Below are positions 24,471 to 36,576 of a stretch of DNA of 60,000 nt, piece by piece; within the stretch, counting starts at the first letter, position 1; every line of letters begins with the position of its first letter. The stretch is from Liolophura sinensis (taxonomy: Eukaryota; Mollusca; Polyplacophora; Chitonida; Chitonidae). The notes below the pieces were generated by a model. That model saw only the letters and a program-made list of their open reading frames with translations, made no database searches and was not told the origin of the DNA. The stretch covers positions 7,382,501 through 7,442,500 of the forward strand of contig NC_088295.1 in the NCBI RefSeq assembly GCF_032854445.1. The letters are read 5' to 3'. The translations under genes were made by a program, and so were the position numbers.

Positions 24471-24974
24471 TTTGCGATATAGGTGACTTTGTGATATAGG
24501 CAGACTTTGTGATAGCGGCAGACTTTGTGTTGTTCGCGCCTTCCGCGCATTCCACGCTTTCGGCGGGGACACGGAGGTCGTGGTGAGAGCGGTTTAATTA
24601 AACATAAACGATTTAATTTCTTGGGAGCCCGAATCTAACACAGCTTTGCTAAACCCGTGCCAATCGCCGGGTCGCCAGAGTCGGTATTAACCAGCATGGC
24701 ACAGTAAATACTTTGTAATTTTACGTATTAATTCCAATTGTGGTAGCTACACTGTCTTGCTTAGATCAAGAGTTTTTTGTCTCTCAGAGCATATGACTGT
24801 TTTTTCAAGGTTTTTTGCTCTTGCACTTCGATTCAGTGTCGACATGGATGGGGCAACAGCTGACTAATCCAAAAACGGGTGCTATAATAAACTGAACGTG
24901 TTAAACAATTACAACACACAGACTGCTTGCATTTTAAAATTGCCTACGTAGCTTTAGAGTCAGTTCATTAGGAA
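24471..24974. other. No gene recognised
   Basis: Non-repetitive sequence between the duplication edge and the THAP remnant. If the THAP remnant had further coding sequence it would lie here, but none was recognised. Confidence 0.45.
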
Positions 24975-25183
24975 CTAACCATTTACGAAATGACTCGAAC
25001 AATGCACTACGGATCATATGCTGTGATTCGATTGAGAGCCTTTCTCCATAAGCGTCTCCTCTCTTCGCTAATATTTAGTGTTTCTGTCCCCAGGTTGAGG
25101 ATAATTTTTGGTGCCTTGTAGTAGCTAATATCTTTGTTTACACCAGGATGGTTAGAACAACCAAAAGCTCCACAACCTGGCAT
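24975..25183 (-). pseudogene. THAP-domain zinc finger, frameshifted remnant
   Basis: An ATG at 25183 opens MPGCGAFGCSN, the typical start of a THAP DNA-binding domain (C4 and C9 as the first zinc ligands), followed by an aromatic and proline region and RRRLWRKALNR with the expected tryptophan. The frame then stops after AYDP at 25007. In another frame, a few bases on, the minus strand reads CSSHFVNG (25001-24978), the usual C-x2-H end of the domain. All four C2CH ligands are therefore present but split by a small indel near 25010. THAP domains occur in cellular transcription factors and in P-element-like transposases; which one this came from cannot be told. A stop follows directly, so no C-terminal part is visible. 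Confidence 0.7.
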
Positions 25184-25789
25184 CTTCAATGAGACTAAGT
25201 GACACACAAACACATGTTCTGCGGTCATTCGCGCGTTTAAGTACAGGGAAACAAAATGGGGGCCCTGATTTACGACGCTCCGATCAGCTAAAGTGATGAT
25301 GTCAAAAGAATACAACGAATAAGCATTTCTGAACACAAGGGTTTTGCACTGAATGATTTTGTTCAACGTTAAATCACATCTTTTAGCCAAGTGTGGAAAC
25401 TCACACCTTGCTACAACACCTTGCTTTCAACACATCTTCGTGACACCTTGTCAGAAATCCAGTAGAAGGCTTAAAAAGTGGTAATGTCGTATTTTCGGAA
25501 TTAATGACTGGAAAGCATATCGGTAGCGGATATGCAGTCAACATACCTGCATTCTATCACTCATTAACCTCGATTGAGCGATTGGCAAACGGTCGCCTGT
25601 ACTTAAGCCCATGGGTCCGGACATACTTAGTGCACTAACCCAATGCGTACCGGCTACAATTTCAGAATTTATAATGATATAACAACTACAGTTGTATAAG
25701 CTATGTAAATGGGCCCTCCTGGAATACGCCAGAAGCGGCATTTCTAACAGATGCCGAATGCATCGGTAGGCGTGACACTAAACCTAGAT

Positions 25790-26620
25790 TATAGCATGTT
25801 CCTTGATAGCTTGAAGGAGCTACAAGGACTTTAGTTTTTAACACAGGCACCACTGTTAAACAAATTTGATCCATTACGAAGATTCTTTATTGTGCACTGA
25901 AGACTTGAACGCGTCATTCATCATGGAGACTTATCGCATGTTCTTCGAAAGTTTAAACAAGCTATATCAGGCATTATGCTTGTACTGTTGAGGTCAACAG
26001 TACTAACTGATCACGTAGGCTATACCATGTCCCACGAAAGCTTGAATAAGCGTCATGTAGGCTTTATATACTCACACGTCATAAGTTCTATAGTTCTAGC
26101 TCTCCAAGCTGATTATCGAATGTTCATAAAAGTTTGAGCAATCTACAAGCTTGTGTTTCACACAAAAGCCATTGACTTGAATAGAGTTAGTCATATACCT
26201 GGATTGTCGCATGTTTCACGCAATCCGGAACAAGCGATAAACTAACAGGTCATTAAGTCCCATAAGTCTGGCCCTACACATACCAAAAAAAAAAAACACA
26301 AGCAGTAGTCACAATAGCCCGGTCTCTACAAGCAAATCATCGCATGTTCTACAAAAGCTTCAACAAGCCACAAACAGGCTTGAACACACTCGACATAAGA
26401 TTCCACAGGCCTGTCCTAGAGCTAAAGTATCACATGTTAATAAAAGTGTTAACGATCTCCTAGCAAGTGTTTTGCACATACACCATTTACATAGATAGTG
26501 ATGTCCATATACCTGGATGATCGCATGTTTCACAAAAGCTTGAACAAGATACACGGCCTTAAGCCTCACAGGCCCACATTTTGATTGCCGTACGATCAAC
26601 GATGGCTTGAACAAGTTACA
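25790..26620. repeat. Old degenerate array, period about 90 bp
   Basis: Phrases like ATCGCATGTTCTACAAAAGC followed by TTGAACAAG recur near 25795, 25935, 26024, 26116, 26207, 26341, 26430 and 26522. The spacing is mostly 89-92 bp, with two gaps of about 135-140. Units are strongly diverged. Confidence 0.6.
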
Positions 26621-27116
26621 AGCAGGGGTTAGACACCCACGCTCCGCATAACCCCGGGTTATGGGCTGTATATTTATCGTTTTGAACAAGATCGCCACGT
26701 TGGACGCATGAACAGTTGCAATCAAAGCGCAACTCAGATACATAATTTTATTAACAACACCTTACCAAGCATTAAGGTCGACGATTTCGATACTGATTTA
26801 CAGTCATCAATGAAAACTGCTGAATGCTTCTCTTAGCATGAATCAGTCCTAATTTTTACCTCACGGACCTACTTGGTCTGCGCTAATATACTGGCCAGAA
26901 TCGCTCAACCTAACTGTGATTATTGACCCAGAACTTCCAATATGGTTGGCGGCTGATTTACGGATGTCTGTTTCGACGTCTAGACTCACGTAGATGAGCG
27001 CATCTTCTATGAAAGCTTGAATAATTTAAGAAAAGGTCTTTTACCTCAGAAGACTTGTTCCTACACATTGCAAAGACTCTGGGTACTGGACATAGCACTT
27101 TACGAGCGATCTCCCA
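26621..27116. other. No gene recognised
   Basis: The open frame at 26360-26743 on the minus strand has no recognisable domain. One more diverged unit of the 90-bp repeat may lie near 27000. Confidence 0.4.
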
Positions 27117-27205
27117 AGTGTTCGTATTTCCACATAAAGTTTGATCTCGTAAATGTTCGTATTTCCACATAACGTTTGATCTGGTAAATGTTCGTATTTC
27201 CAAAT
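27117..27205. repeat. 35-bp tandem repeat, 2.5 copies
   Basis: TGTTCGTATTTCCACATAAA with GTTTGATCTCGTAAA recurs at offset 35 bp (27119 and 27154) and a third partial unit follows. Confidence 0.8.
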
Positions 27206-27319
27206 TCGTTCAAGATTGAAGTATCGGGGAAATAAAACACAGGAGTACTGGCGAGACTTTACCACGTAATATATAATTAAAGACTATAGCATAGGGAGTA
27301 AAACCAGATCAGCGACGAA

Positions 27320-27900
27320 TAAAACAACGAGACCGCGAAAATACGGCGTCATGTCAATTTACCACGGTTACGGTTTTATTCTAACTGTTCATAGAAAATA
27401 TTTATAAAGTAGCAAAATGCACGCACTATGGCTTCAACAAAATATGTGCAATGATGTTAATTGCAATAGTTTAGAGTGAGTAAGTGCTTGGGGTTTAACG
27501 TCGTACTTAACAATTTTTCACTCATATGATGACGAAGGAATGCATGTGCATGTAATGTGCCAGCTTGTTGCGAACGGATTTTTTGCAGGACGCTGTTTTA
27601 TCTAGTGCTGCTTCACTGAGACGCCTTACCGAAGGCAAGTAGGCCTGCCAGAGCCATTAAACTGATACGGTTCAACCAGTCGCTGCACTATCCCCTTCAT
27701 GTTGAACGCCATGCGAGAAAGTTACAACTTCCTGGTTTAGAGTTTTAGGTGTGACTCGACCCAGGGTTGAGCCTGGATCTACCGCTCCTAAAGCGGACGC
27801 TCCAGCAACTGTGCTATCAGGGCAGGGCCAATAGTTTAGACGTCAATGGTCTAGAATTAGCACATTTAACATACAGTCAAATTAAAACAATGCAAAGGGA
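27320..27900. repeat. Unnamed dispersed repeat, copy 2 (split by a SINE)
   Basis: Shares ordered phrases with 16350-16625, notably GGTTACGGTTTTATTC, AATGATGTTAATTGCAATAG and, after the SINE insertion, GTCTAGAATTA. The SINE B copy at 27476-27828 interrupts it. Confidence 0.45.
27476..27828 (-). mobile_element. SINE family B, near full length, with target-site duplication
   Basis: Oriented on the minus strand. The tRNA-like head is at the right end, with GATAGCACAGTTGCTGGAGC (box A region) and GGCTCAACCCT (box B). The tail at the left end ends in the ...AAGCACTTACTCACTC phrase. CAATAGTTTAGA flanks both sides (27464-27475 and 27829-27840). The head is non-functional as a tRNA gene: the acceptor stem does not continue. 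Confidence 0.85.
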
Positions 27901-29490
27901 GGTTGTGTCACGTGACCTGATTGTATCAGTTGGGGTATAACGTGATTGTATCAGTTAGAACCAAGGCTATGTCACCGACCCGGCCATGCCAAAAAGGTTT
28001 GACATGACTGTGTCACCTTGCTGTCCCTGTCAGAAGGGTTTGGCGTGATTGTATCAGTTAGAACCAAGGCTATGTCACCGGCCCACCCATGTCAGAAAGA
28101 TTTGACGTGACCGTGTCACCTTGCCGTTCCTGTCAGAAGGGTTTGGCGTGATTGTATCAGTTAGAACCAAGGCTATATCACCGGCCCACCCATATCAGAA
28201 AGATTTGACGTGACCGTGTCACCTTGCCGTCCCTGTCAGAAGGGTTTGACGTGATTGTTTCAGTTAGAACCGAGACTATGTCACCGACCCGGCCATGCCA
28301 AAAAGATCTGACATGACCGTGTCACCTTTCCGTCCCTGTCAGAAGGGTTTGACGTGACTGTTTCAGTTAGAACCGAGACTATGTCACCGACCCACCCATG
28401 TCAGCAGGGTTTGACGTGACTGTCCCACCTTGCCGTTCCTGTCAGAAGGGTTTGGCGTAATTGTATCAGTTAGAACCGAGACTATGTCACCGATCCACCC
28501 ATGTCAGAAGGGTTTGACGTGATTGTATCAGTTAGAACCGAGACTATGTCACCGACCCACCCATGTCAGCAGGGTTTGACGTGACTGTCCCACCTTGCCG
28601 TTCCTGTCAAAAGGGTTTGGGGTGATTGTATCAGTTAGAACCGAGACTATGTCACCGACCCACCCATGTCAGAAGGGTTTGACGTGATTGTATCACTTAG
28701 AACCAAGGCTATGTCACCGGCCCACCCATGTCAGAAAGATTTGACGTGACTGTGTCACCTTGCCGTTCCTGTCAGAAGGGTTTGACATGATTGTTTCAGT
28801 TAGGACCGAGACTATGTCACCGACCCACCCATGTCAGAAGGGTTTGACGTGACCGTGTCACCTTGCCGTTCCTGTCAGAAGGGTTTGGGGTGATTGTATC
28901 AGTTAGAACCGAGACTATGTCACCGACCCACCCATGTCAGAAGGGTTTGACGTGATTGTATCAGTTAGAACCAAGGCTATGTCACCGGCCCACCCATGTC
29001 AGAAAGATTTGACGTGACTGTGTCACCTTGCCGTTCCAGTCAGAAGGGTTTGACATGATTGTTTCAGTTAGGACCGAGACTATGTCACCGACCCACCCAT
29101 GTCAGAAGGGTTTGACGTGACCGTGTCACCTTGCCGTTCCTGTCAGAAGGGTTTGGCGGGTGTGATTGTATCAGTTAGAACCAAGGCTATGTCACCGGCC
29201 CACCCATATCAAAAAGATTTGACGTGACTGTGTCACCTTGCCGTCCCTGTCAGAAGGGTTTGACATGATTGTTTCAGTTAGAACCGAGATTATGTCACCG
29301 ACCCACCCATGGCAGAAGGGTTTGACGTGATTGTATCAGTTAGAACCAAGGCTATGTCACCGGCCCTCCCATGTCAGAAAGATTTGACGTTACCGTGTCA
29401 CCTTGCCGTTCCTGTCAGAAGGGTTTGGCATGATTGTATCAGTTAGAACCGAGACTATGTCACCGACCCACCCATGTCAGAAGGATTTGA

Positions 29491-29752
29491 TTTTTTTTTT
29501 TGATTGGTGTTTTACGCCGTACTCAAGAATATTTCACTTATACAACGGCGGCCAGCATTATGGTGGGTGGAAACCGGGCAGAGCCCGGCGGAAACCCACG
29601 ACCATCCGCAGGTTGCTAACAAACCTTCCCACTTACGGCCGGAGAGGAAGCCAGCATGAGCTGGACTTGAGCTCACAGCGACCGCATTGGTGAGAGACTC
29701 CTGGGTCATTGCGCTGCGCTAGCGCGCTAACCGACAGAGCCACGGAGGCCCC
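29491..29752 (-). mobile_element. SINE family A, full length, with target-site duplication
   Basis: A minus-strand copy of 262 bp. The head at the right end reads GGGGCCTCCGTGGCTCTGTC (box A TGGCTCTGTCGG) and GAGCTCAAGTCC (box B-like). The poly(A) tail appears as T11 at the left. CAGAAGGATTTGA flanks both sides (29478-29490 and 29753-29765) and is itself satellite sequence, so the insertion postdates array formation. Confidence 0.9.
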
Positions 29753-30689
29753 CAGAAGGATTTGACGTGATTGTATCAGTTAGAACCAAGGCTATGTCAC
29801 CGGTCCACCCATGTCAGAAAGATTTGACGTGACTGTGCCACCTTGCCGTTCCTGTCAGAAGGGTTTGGCGTGATTGTATCAGTTAAAACCGAGACTATGT
29901 CACCGACCCACCCATGTCAGAAGGGTTTGACGTGATTGTATCAGTTAGAACCAAGGCTATGTCACCGACCCACCCATGTCAGAAGGGTTTGACGTGACTG
30001 TGTCACCTTGCCGTTCCTGTCAGAAGGGTTTGACATGATTGTTTCAGTTAGAACCGAGACTATGTCACCGACCCACCCATGTCAGAAGGGTTTGACGTGA
30101 CCGTGTCACCTTGCCGTTCCTGTCAGAGGGGTTTGACATGATTGTTTCCGTTAGAACCAAGGCTGTGTCACCGGCCCAACAATATCAGAAAGATTTGACG
30201 TGACCGTGTGACCTTGCCGTCCCTGTCAGAAGGGCTTGACATGATTGTTTCAGTTAGAACCGAGGCTATGTCACTGACTCACCCATGCCAGAAGGGTTTC
30301 ACGTGATTGTATCAGTTAGAACCAAGGCTATGTCACCGACCCACCCATGTCAGAAAGGTTTGACGTGACTGTGTCACCTTGCCGTTCCTGTCAGAAGGGT
30401 TTGGCATGATTGTATCAGTTAGAACCAAGGCTATGTCACCGACCCACCCATGTCAGAAGGGTTTGACGTGACTGTGTCACCTTGCCGTTCCTGTCAGAAG
30501 GGTTTGGCATGATTGTATCAGTTAGAACCAAGGCTATGTCACCGTCCCACCCATGTCAGAAAGATCTGACGTGACTGTGTCACCTTGCCATCTCTGTCAG
30601 AAGGGTTTGACATGATAATATCAGTTAGAACCGAGACTGTGTCACCGGCCCGTCCCCGTGAGAAGGGTTTGACGTGATTGTATCAATTG

Positions 30690-31047
30690 GAGTGAGCGAG
30701 TGCTTCGGGTTTAACGTCGTATTTACCAGTCATTTTTCAGTCATATGACAATGAAGTAATCCTTAGAGTGTATGTAATGTGCTTCCTTGTTGCAGGACGG
30801 ATTTCCAAAGCTCTTTTATCTAGTGCTGCTTCACTGAGACGCCTCGCCGAAGGCAAGTAAGCCGCCCCGGCAGAGCCATTATGTTGATACGGCTCAACCC
30901 GTCACTGCACTATCCCCTTCATGCTGAACGCGAAGCGAGGAAGTTACAACTTCCTTCTTTAAAGTCTTAGGTGTGACTTGACGCAGAATTGACCCTGGAT
31001 CTACGGCTCCCGAAGCGGACGCTCTACGAGCTGTGATGTTGGGCCGG
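30690..31047 (-). mobile_element. SINE family B, second copy in the 103-bp array
   Basis: Same orientation and structure as the copy at 27476, diverged. Flanked by TGTATCAATTG on the left (30679-30689) and TGTATCAGTTA on the right (31048-31058), an imperfect target-site duplication made of satellite sequence. Confidence 0.8.
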
Positions 31048-31701
31048 TGTATCAGTTAGAACCAAGGCTATGTCACCTTGCCGTCCCGGTCACAGGGATT
31101 TGACGTGACTGTGTCACCTTCCGTCCCAGTCAAAAGGGTTTGGCATTATTGTGACAGTTAAAACCGAGACTATGTTACCAACCTGTCCCCGTCAGAACGG
31201 TTTGACGTGACCGTGTCACCTTGCCGTCCCTGTCAGAAGGGCTTGACATGAAAGTAGTTGAAAGTAACTTGATAGCGCCATCGTCTTATCAATTTTTACC
31301 CAAAAAATTCAACCCGATCGATTTACACTGATGACACGACAACTTTGTTTGCCTATTAGCCTTAAGTGATTGAGGTATTAGTAACGCGACATCGTCTTTT
31401 CACTTGTATTAACATGTCGTATTCCATGGCCTCGTAAGAAATATATATTGAAAGTTGATTTATAGAATTACCAAGCATGTCAGAAAAAATTACTAAGGTT
31501 AAGTCCTTTTATTATTAAAGAATTCGCTTTACACACAGATTTTATATGTTTTTTTTACACGATTGCTTCCCAAATAGCCCCATTTATGTAGATGCCACGT
31601 GTTTATGCCAGAGGGCAGATGGTACACGCTAATGCAACAGGATAACTGCAACCCTCTTATATCATCCATCTAAATAATATATTTATTGATTTCTTTCTTG
31701 A

Positions 31702-34700
31702 GAAACGCCAAACGCAAAAAGTTTTCACTCATGCGATAGCGGTCAGTTCTATGGATCATGGAAGCCGGAGTTATCGGTTACTGAAGAAGATTTCTAAATG
31801 TGATGTGCAGATGTGCACACCATATTAGTAGAAAAAAGTGGTCCTCAGCGAACGTTGGGCTGGCCAAACGTCACAGGAGGGACGTAGATCACTTATTGCT
31901 ACCAAGATCCAAGTAATAGAAAAAAGGACTTGGTCCCAGTGTGTCCGTAAGTGATAAGTAGTCCAAAGGCCTCAGAGATTTCCGACTGGCTCTAACATTT
32001 TCTTTAATCCATTAAATTTGAAATCATTGTTGTATCGTCAGATAAAGCCGAGTAGCCTGCAGTGTAAATTGCAATTAAATTGCATTAAACCAGATAGAAT
32101 GATGATCAGAGACTTTTCTCTGTTAACGCCAAACTTCTTTGAGAATGAAACAAAAGACGTTGCCGTCCGACACAGTGAGCTAGTCTTGCCCAATTTTCAG
32201 ATATGTTAATGAAAGCTTCACAAAATTTCACTATCAAACGTTACCTTACGGCCTTTTCTCCAGACAACGTTAGCACAGCGGTGAGGACCGTACAAGCTCT
32301 GTAGGCCTACAATTGTTTATGACGTATCTGTAACACAACGTAGTTACTAGCCCTACAGCATCGGTAAATAGCATATAAAGAGATACATAATCTCTATAGC
32401 TTTGGTGCATTGCTCAGGGAAGCACCGTATCTATAGCATTGGTGTAGTGTTGATGGAAGTATCATCTCTGTGGCAGCACTTTTACAATGTAGCAGTATCA
32501 GTGCAATGTAGCAGCAACGGTACAACGTAGCAGCAACGGTACACTGATACAATGTTCTAGGACGTACCTGCTTCATTATACTGGCGGAAAGTGAACGGAA
32601 ATGTTGGCTCAATTGTAATGTGTACATCAATGTCAGCTCTGTAACATTAAGTTCAATGTTCAAAGCAGAAACAACTCTATGGCATTGACACAATGTTGAG
32701 GAAAGTAGCAGCTATTTGGCATTGATATAATATTGAGAGAAATAACAGCTCTATGGTATGGTACATTGGTACAGAGTTGAGGGAAGGGGCAGCTCTATAG
32801 CACTGGTACAGAGTTGAGGGAAGGGGCAGCTCTATAGCATTAGTGCAGTGTTGAGGGAAGGAGCAGCTCCATGACATTGGTGCAGTGTTGAGGGAAGGGG
32901 CAGCTCCATGACATTGGTGCAGTGTTGAGGGAAGGGGCAGCTCTATGACATTGGTGCAGTGTTGAGGGAAGGGGCAGCTCTATGACATTGGTGCAGTGTT
33001 GAGGGAAAGAGCAACTCTATGACATTGCTGCAGTGTTGAGAGCAAGGGCAGCTCAATAGCATTGGAGCAGTGTTGAAGGAAGGAGAAGCTCTATGACATT
33101 GGTGCAGTATTGAGGGAAGGAGCAGCTCTATGACAATGGTGCAGTGTTGAGGGAAGGAGCAGCTCTATGACATTGGTGCAGTGTTGAGGGAAGGGGCAGC
33201 TCCATGACATTGGTGCAGTGTTGAGGGAAGGAGCAGCTCCATGACATTGGTGCAGTGTTGAGGGAAGGAGCAGCTCTATGACACTGGTGCAGTGTTGAGG
33301 GAAGGAGCAGTTGTATAACACTGGTGCAGTGTTGAGGGAAGGAGCAGCTCCATGACACTGGTGCAGTGTTGAGGGAAGGAGCAGCTCCATGACATTGGTG
33401 CAGTGTTGAGGGAAGGGGCAGCTCCATGACATTGGTGCAGTGTTGAGGGAAGGGGCAGCTCTATGACATTGGTGCAATGTTGAGGGAAAGAGCAACTCTA
33501 TGACATTGCTGCAGTGTTGAGAGCAAGGGCAGCTCAATAGCATTGGAGCAGTGTTGAAGGAAGGAGAAGCTCTATGACATTGGTGCAGTGTTGAGGGAAG
33601 GAGCAGTTGTATAACACTGGTGCAGTGTTGAGGGAAGGAGCAGCTCCATGACACTGGTGCAGTGTTGAGGGAAGGAGCAGCTCCATGACATTGGTGCAGT
33701 GTTGAGGGAAGGGACAGCTCTATGACACTGGCGCAGTGTTGAGGGAAGGAGCAGCTCTATGACAATGGTGCAGTGTTGAGGGAAGGGGCAGCTCTATGAC
33801 ATTGCTGCAGTGTTGAGGGAAGGAGCAGCTCCATGACATTGGTGCAGTGTTGAGGGAAGGAGCAGCTCTATGACATTGGTGCAGTGTTGAGGGAAGGAGC
33901 AGCTCCATGACATTGGTGCAGTGTTGAGGGAAGGAGCAGTTGTATAACACTGGTGCAGTGTTGAGGGAAGGAGCAGCTCCATGACACTGGTGCAGTGTTG
34001 AGGGAAGGGGCAGCTCTATGACATTGGTGCAGTGTTGAGGGAAGGGGCAGCTCCATGACACTGGTACAGAGTTGAGGGAAGGAGCAGCTCCAAGACACTG
34101 GTGCAGTGTTGAGGGAAGGAGCAGCTCTATGACACTGGCGCATTGTTGAGGGAAGGAGCAGCTCCATGACACTGGTACAGAGTTGAGGGAAGGAGCAGCT
34201 CCATGACACTGGTGCAGTGCTGAGGGAAGGAGCAGCTGCTGTAACGTTGAGGAAACGGTGAGCTCTGATGCAATACTGAGAGAATTACAAGCTACGCTCA
34301 TGACCAGAAACAAGCGATTCTGGCCATTATGTTATATATAACGCAGTTTTCCGACTACCCGTAATCTTTCCATCTGGTATATTAGGAAACTTGTAACATC
34401 ACTAGACTTAGATTTGAATAATGACCGCTCTACTATACTTTGGCATTTCGCACAATCTCCGCATGGCTAAGGATAATCATCTTGGTTTCCCTCGGTCACC
34501 AGAGGGACAAATGTCTCTCGGTCGGTTTTCTCCAGCTGCATTATCGGAACTAACTGAGGTGAAATCTGCCACGGTCTTTAAGTCCTTGTTCGGTTTGGCC
34601 ATCAAAGTTGGTGAATAAAATCCAATTTACACGGGTGCACAATCTGCGTGTGGTGATTTGTGACATTTGGTATAGCTTTTGCTGCTAAATTCGAGTTGTG

Positions 34701-34884
34701 TTTTGGAAGAGACAGAGATCACAAATATATCCTACGTAATAACTGGCCGGTCCTACGATATTGTATGACACAGGTTATGTTATAGTTATTAAAACAGAGA
34801 TAGCATCCGTTGAACAACTTACCGGCCAGTTTACAGTTGGTGAACAAAAAAGTACAGTTGAATCCACACGAAACACCCCTGAAC
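31702..34884. repeat. Large direct duplication, copy 2 (3.2 kb)
   Basis: The partner of 21333-24470, offset by about 10.38 kb. The left part carries the same GCCAAACGTCACAGGAG and AGTAGTCCAAAGGCC phrases, and the right part the same TTATGTTATATATAACGCA and ACTTACCGGCCAGTTTACAG phrases. It contains small insertions and deletions relative to copy 1, such as about 60 bp near 34620-34680. Confidence 0.85.
32660..34250. repeat. 37-bp tandem array in duplication copy 2
   Basis: The same monomer family as 22240-23890, about 42 units. It has local super-repeats: the variant run with CAGTTGTATAACACTGGTGC recurs near 33308, 33605 and 33938, and a run with AGAGCAACTCTATGACATTG recurs near 33006 and 33486. 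Confidence 0.9.
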
Positions 34885-35299
34885 ACAAGAAGCATAATAT
34901 AGTGAACACGTAGACTACGCACTATTACATTGCACATTGCATAAAAATGAAGCCAGCGCCGACAACGAAAGCGAGGTTTTCTCATGTCTTTACAGTGCGT
35001 GGTACATAGAAACGGCGTTTCTTTGTCAAAGAATACTACCAGAATTACCAGTAACCATTATGTTTGTGTCTATCGTCTCTGTAATAAACATATTTTTCGC
35101 CAGAAGTTGACTGCTTTAAGTCGATATCAAAGCTTTTTAACTTTTATATACATGCATATGTAGATCCATCCTTCTTATAAACCATAAGCAATGATGCGGC
35201 CTTGGCAAGAAAAAAGTTAATAAACGAACAGCATGTTGAAAATAATTACCACGTAGTAATAATTTGGTGAAAACCAGTACAATGTTCTGGTAAGAATAT
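34885..35299. other. No gene recognised
   Basis: AT-rich non-repetitive spacer without a recognisable coding region. Confidence 0.45.
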
Positions 35300-35745
35300 A
35301 CGGGGCTTCACGGGACACACGGTAAAGCCAAAGGGCAGAGGGCACATGAAAATGCCAAAGGGCACAGGGCACACGTTAATAAAAAAGGGCACAGGGTACA
35401 GGGCACACGACAATGTAAAGGACCGAGGCCAATGTCAAAGGACATATGGTGCACAATGGTGCACGTTAATAATATGGAGTTAAACAATGTTAAACGCCAT
35501 AGTCTAATGACACGCCATAGTGCTAAAGGCCAGATCAGTGGCACACGCTAATGCCAAAGGGAAGAGGTCACACGCTAATGCCAAATAACACAGGGCACAT
35601 GCTATTGTCAAGGGACAGATGGCATACGATAATGCCAAATGTGCACGTTACGGAATTAGGCATACTGTAATGTCACACCTCTGATAACACTTCAACAGGC
35701 ACATGGCACACGCTAATGCTAAAAAGCAGAGAGCTGATGGGTTAC
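35300..35745. repeat. Degenerate tandem repeat
   Basis: The phrases GGCACACGCTAATGCCAAAG and GGGCACAGGGCACACG recur about ten times at irregular 30-45 bp spacing with strong divergence. Confidence 0.65.
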
Positions 35746-36182
35746 GGTATCTCCGGAGAGCTGATCAGCCAAAGAGGTGATGGCATAATGTAGCGCACAT
35801 TGACACAACAGGACAGATGGCACATGGTAATTCCGATGACACAGATAAAGATTAAGTTAGAAATCTGTGGCGTGAAGGTTGTTTTTTCTTCCGTCAACGC
35901 TGATATAAAGATGGGTACTTCTTTCATCTCCAGGTAATTCAGTAAAACATGTAATTGAACTGTTTCAGAACTTAATAGTCCTTTTATTATTCATTTTTTA
36001 AACATAAGTCATTGTTTTCTCGAAAAGAGAATGACAGAACATTTTACATCGGTGGTATCCTCAACTAGGTAATAGTAATAAAACTGTAACAGGAATGTCT
36101 CATGATCATTAAAACAAGCTGAATGACAACCTTTCCATAACGTCTTTCATGTAAACCGCTGACTTTGGTTTTCGCTCTCCAC

Positions 36183-36325
36183 AGAGAGTCAAGTGGTCTC
36201 TGGTTTCTGCTTTCCATGCCACCACCGCTCTCCGGGGAGATTCAAGTGGTCTCTGGTTTCTGCTTTCCATGCCACCACCGCTCTCCGCAGACAGTCAAGT
36301 GGTCTCTGGTTTCTGCTAATACTCT
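36183..36325. repeat. 57-bp tandem repeat, about 2.5 copies
   Basis: AGTCAAGTGGTCTCTGGTTT with CTGCTTTCCATGCCACCACC and CGCTCTCC is repeated nearly exactly. A diverged third unit extends to about 36440. It lies just beyond the presumed 3' end of the ACSL gene. Confidence 0.8.
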
Positions 36326-36529
36326 CCACAGATAGTCATGTGGTCCTAAGATTTTGCTTCGCGTGCCGCCCTCAACAGACAGGATCGAAGTTTTTGTCTT
36401 CCGCTACCAAGTTCAGCTCTCCGCATACAGTGCTGTGGTCTTCGGCTTCTGTTCTGCTGTACCTCCTTACGTACAGATGAAGCTTGGCTTTGTGTTTCCA
36501 TGTCATTTTCTCAGCCGCTGCCGTCTTAT

Positions 36530-36535
36530 TTATTG
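36530..36535 (-). terminator. Candidate poly(A) signal of the ACSL gene
   Basis: The minus strand reads AATAAA 42 nt after the stop codon. This would give a short 3' UTR. Alternatives further downstream are possible. Confidence 0.35.
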
Positions 36536-36576
36536 TCAGTTTATTAGAATCTCTGTAAATGTCTGGGGGGGATTTG

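Larger units (their letters stand above)
27925..31250. repeat. 103-bp two-part satellite array
   Basis: Two related monomers alternate. A (about 62 bp) has GTCAGAAGGGTTTGACGTGA, TTGTATCAGTTAGAACC and GTCACCGACCCACCCAT. B (about 41 bp) has GTCAGAAAGATTTGACGTGA and CTGTGTCACCTTGCCGTTCC. They share the first 20 bp. A-B pairs dominate, but A-A runs occur. Two SINEs interrupt the array. Confidence 0.9.

Noticed and set aside
33091-34313. Long minus-strand frames with Cys- and Pro-rich repeats (APSLNTAPMSWSCSFPQHC)
   Set aside because: They are translations of the 37-bp array in all three frames. Three units give a 111-nt frame cycle. No start context, no splice context, and the same text appears in overlapping frames.
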